From assembly GCF_013294115.1 (NCBI RefSeq), contig NZ_JABSNP010000001.1:310001-374000 (forward strand): DNA of 64,000 bases, read 5' to 3'. The notes below the pieces were generated by a model. It did no database searches and had not been told where the DNA came from. It saw only the letters and a list, made by a program, of their open reading frames with translations. Both the position numbers and the translations under genes were made by a program. The stretch is from Hymenobacter caeli. Its GTDB lineage: Bacteria; Bacteroidota; Bacteroidia; Cytophagales; Hymenobacteraceae. Positions 59,684 to 64,000 of the stretch are shown here, in pieces; the stretch's first letter is position 1; the number at the start of each line of letters is the position of its first letter.

Positions 59684-61126
59684 CTAAAACCCCTCCACCG
59701 CCTCGCCTAAATCCAGCACCTCCACGCCCGGCAGGGCGGCGGCCAGAATGCTGGCCCCGGCGGCCGAGCGGTAGCCGCCGGCGCAGTGCACCAGCACGGG
59801 CTTGTCGGTGGGCACTTCGTGGGCCCGTTCGCGCAGCTCGGGCAGCGGGATGTTGAGGGCGTTGGGAAAGACGGGCGTTTTGGCTTCGGCGTAGTTGCGG
59901 ATGTCGACGATGGTGAACCGGTCGGGGTGCTGGCGCACGGCGGCCACGTCCACTTCGGGGGCGGTGGCGGGCAGGGCGGCGGGGGCCAGCAGGGTGCCTT
60001 TGATGTTGCCCTCGTAGCCGATTTTAGCGGCTTTGCGCACCACGGCGTCTAGTGCGATTTTGGAGTCGGCCAGCAGGTAAAACGGCTCCTGGGGCCCCAC
60101 GACGGAGCCCAGCCAGGTTTCGAACTTGCCGCCGTCCTGCAGGTTGAGGGAGCCCGCCAGGTGGCCGGCGCGGAACTGGGCGGCGGGGCGCGTGTCAATC
60201 AGCAGCACGCCGGGGGCCAGGGCCGCGCCGGGGGCCAGGTGCGGCACGGCGCGCACGCTGTCTTCGTAGCCTTTGGCCCCCAGCTTGTTGAGCCGCACGC
60301 CGTGGCCGAAGTACTTGGGCGCGAAAGGCTGGTCGGCGAGCAGGGCCCGCACAAACTCGGGCTCCGACATGGGCTGGAGGGCGTAGTTGGTGGCCAGTTC
60401 CTTGGCGATGGTGCTGTCGAGGTCGGGGCTGGTGGTTTTGCCGCAGAGGCTGCCGGGGCCGTGGGCCGGATACACCCGGGTGGCGCCGGGCAGCGTCATC
60501 AGCTTGCGGCGGGTGCTGTGGTAGAGCTGGGCGGCGAGGCCCTCGCGGGTGTGGCCGCCCACGGCGGCGTCCTCGCGCAGGTCGGGCCGGCCCACGTCGC
60601 CCACAAACAGGGTGTCGCCGGTGAACACGGCGCGGGTCTGGGCCAAGTCGTCCAGCAGCAGCACGCTGATGCTGTCGGGCGAGTGGCCAGGGGTGTTGAG
60701 GGCGTGCAGCTCCACGGTGCCCACTTTCAGCCGGTCGCCGTCGTCGAAATTCCGGTGCGGGTACTGGGCCCCCAGCAGCTTGCTACAGTAGATGGCGGCC
60801 CCGGTTTCCTCGGCAATTTCCAGGTGCGACGAGATGAAATCGGCGTGCGGGTGGGTCTCAATCACGGCGATGATGGTGGCCTCGTGCTCGTCGGCGAAGT
60901 CGTAGTAGGGCTGGGGGTCGCGGCCGGGGTCGATGAGGGCCACTTGGCGGCCGCTGCGCACGGCGTAGCTGGCGTGGGCCAGGCCCTTGTCGTAAAACTG
61001 CTGAATTTGCACGGCCGGGGCCGCGCCGCTACTGGGCAAGGGAGGCATTTGGGGAATGTTTTGGGGTGTTGAGGGCTGAATTTTGAGCGCTTGGGGAAGA
61101 ATCCGGCTGCTCAATTTAGACTCCAT
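59684..61126 (-). CDS. MBL-fold hydrolase with two rhodanese domains (persulfide dioxygenase-like)
   Basis: The product is 480 residues. The metallo-beta-lactamase domain has ETHPHADFISSH, NTPGHSPDSISVL, FTGDTLFVGDVGRPD and VYPAHGPGSLCG, the ETHE1/BLH order for glutathione persulfide or related thiols. The first rhodanese domain (LIDTRPAAQFRAGHLAGSLN) ends in LLADS where the catalytic Cys should be, so it is probably inactive. The second has VLVHCAGGYRSA with the Cys. It should handle sulfane sulfur in the cytoplasm. A -7 box nine bases before the ATG at 61126 supports this start. Confidence 0.92.
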   Translation of the reverse strand: MESKLSSRILPQALKIQPSTPQNIPQMPPLPSSGAAPAVQIQQFYDKGLAHASYAVRSGRQVALIDPGRDPQPYYDFADEHEATIIAVIETHPHADFISSHLEIAEETGAAIYCSKLLGAQYPHRNFDDGDRLKVGTVELHALNTPGHSPDSISVLLLDDLAQTRAVFTGDTLFVGDVGRPDLREDAAVGGHTREGLAAQLYHSTRRKLMTLPGATRVYPAHGPGSLCGKTTSPDLDSTIAKELATNYALQPMSEPEFVRALLADQPFAPKYFGHGVRLNKLGAKGYEDSVRAVPHLAPGAALAPGVLLIDTRPAAQFRAGHLAGSLNLQDGGKFETWLGSVVGPQEPFYLLADSKIALDAVVRKAAKIGYEGNIKGTLLAPAALPATAPEVDVAAVRQHPDRFTIVDIRNYAEAKTPVFPNALNIPLPELRERAHEVPTDKPVLVHCAGGYRSAAGASILAAALPGVEVLDLGEAVEGF

Positions 61127-61135
61127 CAAGTTAGC

Positions 61136-61143
61136 CAAATATA
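61136..61143 (-). promoter_or_regulatory. -7 element TATATTTG of the MBL/rhodanese gene
   Basis: On the minus strand TATATTTG is nine bases before the ATG at 61126, so the mRNA would have almost no leader. Confidence 0.6.
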
Positions 61144-61197
61144 AAGTGCCTTGCCCTAAACCGGCCGGCGACCGGGGCCCCGGCTGGCCCCAACGCA

Positions 61198-61227
61198 AAA
61201 AAGCCCCGGCCAGGGGGCCAGGGCTTT
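61198..61227 (-). terminator. Intrinsic terminator of the Spy-like gene
   Basis: On the minus strand AAAAGCCC...GGGCTTTTTT forms a stem with a GC-rich inner pair. It lies about 30 bases after the stop at 61258. Confidence 0.8.
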
Positions 61228-61257
61228 TACCTAATGCGCGGTGGAATAACGTCGGCA

Positions 61258-61716
61258 CTAGTTGCTGGGGGCCATGCCCACGCGCTGCTGGCGCTTGGCC
61301 TGCGCGTCGGCGCGGTGCTGCTGCTCCAGGGCGGTGAACTGACTGTACTGGTCGGGGGTAAGGATGGTCCGCACCTGGGCTTCGTACTGGGCGTGGTTAG
61401 CTTGCATGGCCCGGTGCATGGTCCGGCGGTCGGCGGGGCCCCCGGGGGCGGTGCTGGTCATGGCCTGGCGCTCGGCGAGCAGGGCGGCCTGGAGGCGGCT
61501 CTGCTGGTCGGCGCTGAGGCCGAGCTGCCGGGCCAGCTTTTGGGAACGGCGGCCGGCCATTTGTTCCGGCGGCACCATCCGGCGGGGGCTTTGCAGGGCC
61601 GTGGGCGGGCCGGCGGGGGCCGGGTCGGCCGCAGCCGCCGGAGGCGGGGTGGTTTGGGCAAGCGCGCCGGTGGCGGCCAGGGCCAGGGCGGTGAACAGGG
61701 CGAGGGACTTTTTCAT
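61258..61716 (-). CDS. Spy/CpxP-like periplasmic protein
   Basis: The product is 152 residues with a signal peptide (MKKSLALFTALALAATGALAQ). After a Pro/Ala linker come two LTxxQ-type helices: LGLSADQQSRLQAALLAERQ and ILTPDQYSQFTALEQQH. Spy and CpxP are small helical envelope chaperones or stress sensors. The start before the signal peptide is clear. It has its own terminator and is probably transcribed alone, divergent from the permease gene. Confidence 0.8.
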   Translation of the reverse strand: MKKSLALFTALALAATGALAQTTPPPAAAADPAPAGPPTALQSPRRMVPPEQMAGRRSQKLARQLGLSADQQSRLQAALLAERQAMTSTAPGGPADRRTMHRAMQANHAQYEAQVRTILTPDQYSQFTALEQQHRADAQAKRQQRVGMAPSN

Positions 61717-61922
61717 GGCGGTTGGTAGCGGAATGAATGCGAGTGGGTTGGAGCGCGTCCGGCGCGTCCGGTTTAAGCGGCGGCGTCCAATACTTTGCAA
61801 GCAAGGTGCCAGAAATTAGGGGCAGGCCCGGAAATGCTGCCTATATTTCGGGCTCTGGGTCGTGCGTAGGCGCGGCGGTTTGGCGCGTGTCTTTCCTCTC
61901 TTTTTCACTTCTTTTCTAAAAT

Positions 61923-63503
61923 ATGGCCAATATTTTCGCCAAAAAACCGCTGGCCGTGCTCCTGGGCGAGGCCAACTCCACCGGGCACGGCACCCTGCAA
62001 CGGACGTTGGGCGCGGGCAACCTCGTGGCGCTGGGCGTGGGGGCCATCATCGGGGCGGGCCTGTTCGTGCGCACCGCCGCCGCCGCTGCCCAGGCGTCGG
62101 GGCCCGGCGTCACGCTGGCCTTCACGCTGGCGGCCTTCGGGTGCGTGTTCGCGGGCCTGTGCTACGCCGAGTTCGCGGCCATGATTCCCATTGCCGGCTC
62201 GGCCTACACTTACGCCTACACCACGATGGGCGAGTTCGTGGCCTGGGTCATCGGCTGGGCCCTCATCATGGAGTACGCCCTGGGCGCGGCCACCGTCAGC
62301 ATTGCCTGGAGCGAGTATTTGAACAAGCTCCTGGAGGTCTTCGGCACCAGTATTCCGTACAATTTAAGCCATTCGCCCTTCGAGCACGCCGTGGTGAACG
62401 GCGTCGCCCAGCACGGCCTCATCAACCTGCCGGCCCTGCTCGTCATCGTGGCCCTGAGCCTGCTGCTGGTGAAGGGCACCCAGGAGTCGGCGCTGTTCAA
62501 CGCCGTGGTAGTGGTGCTGAAGGTGCTGATCGTCATCGTGTTCATTGCCATCGGCTGGCAGTTCATCAACCCCGCCAACCACACGCCCTACCTCATTCCG
62601 GCCGATGCCGTGGTGAAAAACTCGGCCGGCGAAGTGGTGCGGACCTACGAAGGGTTCTTTAAGCACGGCCTGGGCGGCATCATCGGCGGCGCGGGCATCG
62701 TGTTCTTCGCCTTCATCGGCTTCGACGCCGTGAGCACGGCCGCGCAGGAAGCCAAAAACCCCAAGCGCGACATGCCCATCGGCATTCTGGGCTCGCTGGC
62801 CATTTGCACTATTTTGTACATCATGTTCGGGCACGTGCTGACGGGCGTGGCCAACTGGCGCGAATTTGCCGACCCGGCCCTGGGCGGCGAGGCCTCGGTG
62901 GCCTACGCCATCCGGGCCCACATGCCCGGCTACAGCTGGCTGGCCACGGCCGTCACGGTGGGCATTCTGCTGGGCTTCACCTCGGTTATCCTGGTGATGC
63001 TCATGGGCCAGAGCCGGGTGTTTTTCTCGATGGCCAAGGACGGCCTCATGCCCAAGGCCTTCTCCGAGCTGCACCCCCGGTTCAACACGCCCTACAAGTC
63101 CAACCTGATGCTGATGGTGTTCGTGGGCCTGTTCGCGGCCTTCGTGCCCGGCTCGCTGGCCGGCGACCTCACCTCGTTTGGCACCCTGCTGGCCTTCGTG
63201 CTCGTGAGCCTGGGCGTGTGGATTATGCGCCGCTCCGACCCCGCGCAGCCCCGGCCGTTCCGGGCCCCGCTCTCCACGCCCAGCTTCCCGCTGGTGCCCA
63301 TCATGGGCGCCGTGGTGTGCACGCTGCTGATCGTGGGCCTCGACCTTTTCACGCTGGAAGTGGCCGTGGGCTGGATGCTGCTCGGCTTCGTGGTGTACTT
63401 CCTCTACGGCAAGCGCAACTCCAAGCTCCAGCAGGGCATCGTGGTGGTGCCGGAGGAGATGGAGAAGGAAGCCTTCATCAAGCCCGACGCCAACAACCGG
63501 TAA
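61923..63503 (+). CDS. APC-family amino acid permease
   Basis: The product is 526 residues with 12 or more membrane helices. The first helix has the APC motif NLVALGVGAIIGAGLFVRTA, with the broken-helix GAIIGAG for substrate binding. IVFFAFIGFDAVSTAAQEAKNPKRDMPIG is the strongly conserved helix 6-loop of the cationic/YfnA-type permeases. It imports amino acids across the inner membrane by ion coupling or exchange. The substrate is not determined. Confidence 0.93.
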   Translation: MANIFAKKPLAVLLGEANSTGHGTLQRTLGAGNLVALGVGAIIGAGLFVRTAAAAAQASGPGVTLAFTLAAFGCVFAGLCYAEFAAMIPIAGSAYTYAYTTMGEFVAWVIGWALIMEYALGAATVSIAWSEYLNKLLEVFGTSIPYNLSHSPFEHAVVNGVAQHGLINLPALLVIVALSLLLVKGTQESALFNAVVVVLKVLIVIVFIAIGWQFINPANHTPYLIPADAVVKNSAGEVVRTYEGFFKHGLGGIIGGAGIVFFAFIGFDAVSTAAQEAKNPKRDMPIGILGSLAICTILYIMFGHVLTGVANWREFADPALGGEASVAYAIRAHMPGYSWLATAVTVGILLGFTSVILVMLMGQSRVFFSMAKDGLMPKAFSELHPRFNTPYKSNLMLMVFVGLFAAFVPGSLAGDLTSFGTLLAFVLVSLGVWIMRRSDPAQPRPFRAPLSTPSFPLVPIMGAVVCTLLIVGLDLFTLEVAVGWMLLGFVVYFLYGKRNSKLQQGIVVVPEEMEKEAFIKPDANNR

Positions 63504-63599
63504 GTCCGAACCACGGATTTATCGGATTCGTCGGATGAATCGGATTATTTATGCTTCGCTCCCGGTTTCAACCAAAAAAATCTGCGCTGGCAACAGCAC

Positions 63600-63634
63600 A
63601 CAAAAAAACCGCTCTTTTGGAGCGGTTTTTTTGT
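63600..63634 (+). terminator. Intrinsic terminator of the permease gene
   Basis: ACAAAAAAACCGCTC pairs with GAGCGGTTTTTTTGT around TTTTG. It lies about 100 bases after the permease stop and works in both directions. Confidence 0.9.
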
Positions 63635-63677
63635 GTTCGGGGCGGGGGCACTTTATTGCGGGGTGTTTGTGAAACCG

Positions 63678-64000
63678 ATGGCAAGTAATTTTTTATTGAA
63701 TTGGGCGTGGTACGGGCTGCTATGCCTGGGGCTGCTCGGCAGCGGGTGCCGGGCGTGGCACCCGCTGCGGCATACGCCGGTGCGTAAGCATACCACGCGC
63801 TACCTGCGGTCGGCGGATGTGGTGGGCGGTACCGAGCTGGATACTGGCCGTTTTGAGGTAGCACAATACACGTATTTTTCCGACGTGCCGCACGTTACGG
63901 ACAACTGGTACCGACAGGAAGTATTTGTGAAAGCCCGGCAATTGGAGGCCCTGCCAGTGGGGGCGGAGCTGACAGTGCCCAACGCGCTTTTTACGGTGCA
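63678..64000 (+). CDS. Hypothetical lipoprotein, N-terminal part (runs off the window)
   Basis: The frame from the ATG at 63678 is open to the end of the window, giving 107 residues. LLCLGLLGSGCRAW near residues 15-28 is a type II signal with lipobox LGSGC. The visible mature part (VVGGTELDTGRFEVAQYTYF, NWYRQEVFVKARQL) has beta-type sequence without a known motif. Codon use is slightly less GC-rich than in the permease gene. Confidence 0.7.
   Translation, partial: MASNFLLNWAWYGLLCLGLLGSGCRAWHPLRHTPVRKHTTRYLRSADVVGGTELDTGRFEVAQYTYFSDVPHVTDNWYRQEVFVKARQLEALPVGAELTVPNALFTV

Noticed and set aside
1..64000. Search for tRNA, rRNA, prophage, conjugation or complete restriction/defence operons
   Set aside because: No cloverleaf, rRNA motif, integrase, capsid, relaxase or restriction gene set was seen by reading; a covariance-model scan would be needed to exclude small RNAs.

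Overview
The window is GC-rich and gene-dense. It has the marks of a Bacteroidota genome of the Cytophagales/Hymenobacter type. Several starts are preceded by the Bacteroidetes -7 element TAnnTTTG rather than a sigma70 -10 box. There is a TonB-dependent receptor followed by a DUF4249 lipoprotein, a DUF6799 protein, many short lipoproteins, and large GC-rich hairpins between genes. Species assignment is inference; no rRNA, tRNA, phage or plasmid gene is visible.

Layout. 1-7.9 kb: a GAF-like protein (cut by the window edge), lipoproteins, a dicarboxylate/amino-acid symporter, an enolase-superfamily dipeptide epimerase, a DUF6799 protein, and a marR-yceI pair with a candidate operator. 8.1-13.8 kb: clpS, recR, a glycosyltransferase fused to a truncated sugar-transferase-like module, an aspartate-type aminotransferase and a heptose-7-phosphate kinase. 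13.8-21.4 kb: a methyltransferase, an AT-rich secreted protein and hemE in one run, then a secreted HExxH protein, an AraC regulator, marC, an EEP-family membrane protein and an unknown membrane protein. 21.6-31.9 kb: dnaK, an Imm53-type orphan immunity gene, a MITE-like element that supplies the end of a hydrolase gene, a pseudouridine synthase, a VWA-type membrane protein, an HAD phosphatase, and the run fabG-DUF7660-DUF4262-YiiX-like. 32-40.6 kb: a geranylgeranyl-reductase-like flavoprotein, a TPR lipoprotein, lpdA, a RhuM-Fic protein, a TonB-C protein, an EamA transporter and rarA. 40.7-49.4 kb: sppA, an M1 peptidase, a second MITE-like copy, a purine nucleoside phosphorylase, the DUF4249/TonB receptor pair and a thioredoxin. 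49.6-64 kb: an HNH/DUF6687 pair, sbcC, an alpha/beta hydrolase, sbcD, a phosphodiester glycosidase-like gene, an MBL/rhodanese protein, a Spy-like protein, an APC permease and a truncated lipoprotein.

Most genes are chromosomal housekeeping or envelope functions. DNA repair is well represented (recR, rarA, sbcC, sbcD). The accessory signal lies in a few AT-rich single genes and in the intergenic DNA. That DNA carries one two-copy MITE-like family with terminal inverted repeats and, for one copy, an 8-bp target duplication; a five-copy hairpin family built on GTCATGCYGAGC; several single-copy long inverted repeats; a perfect 44-bp palindrome beside sbcC; and a perfect 24-bp-arm inverted repeat inside the RhuM coding sequence. 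In several genes the -7 element sits only 4 to 9 bases before the start codon, which suggests leaderless mRNAs. No complete new defence or mobile system is evident. No gene-free stretch exceeds 300 bases; the longest, 12486-12773 and 34352-34627, hold a repeat plus promoter and a promoter respectively.
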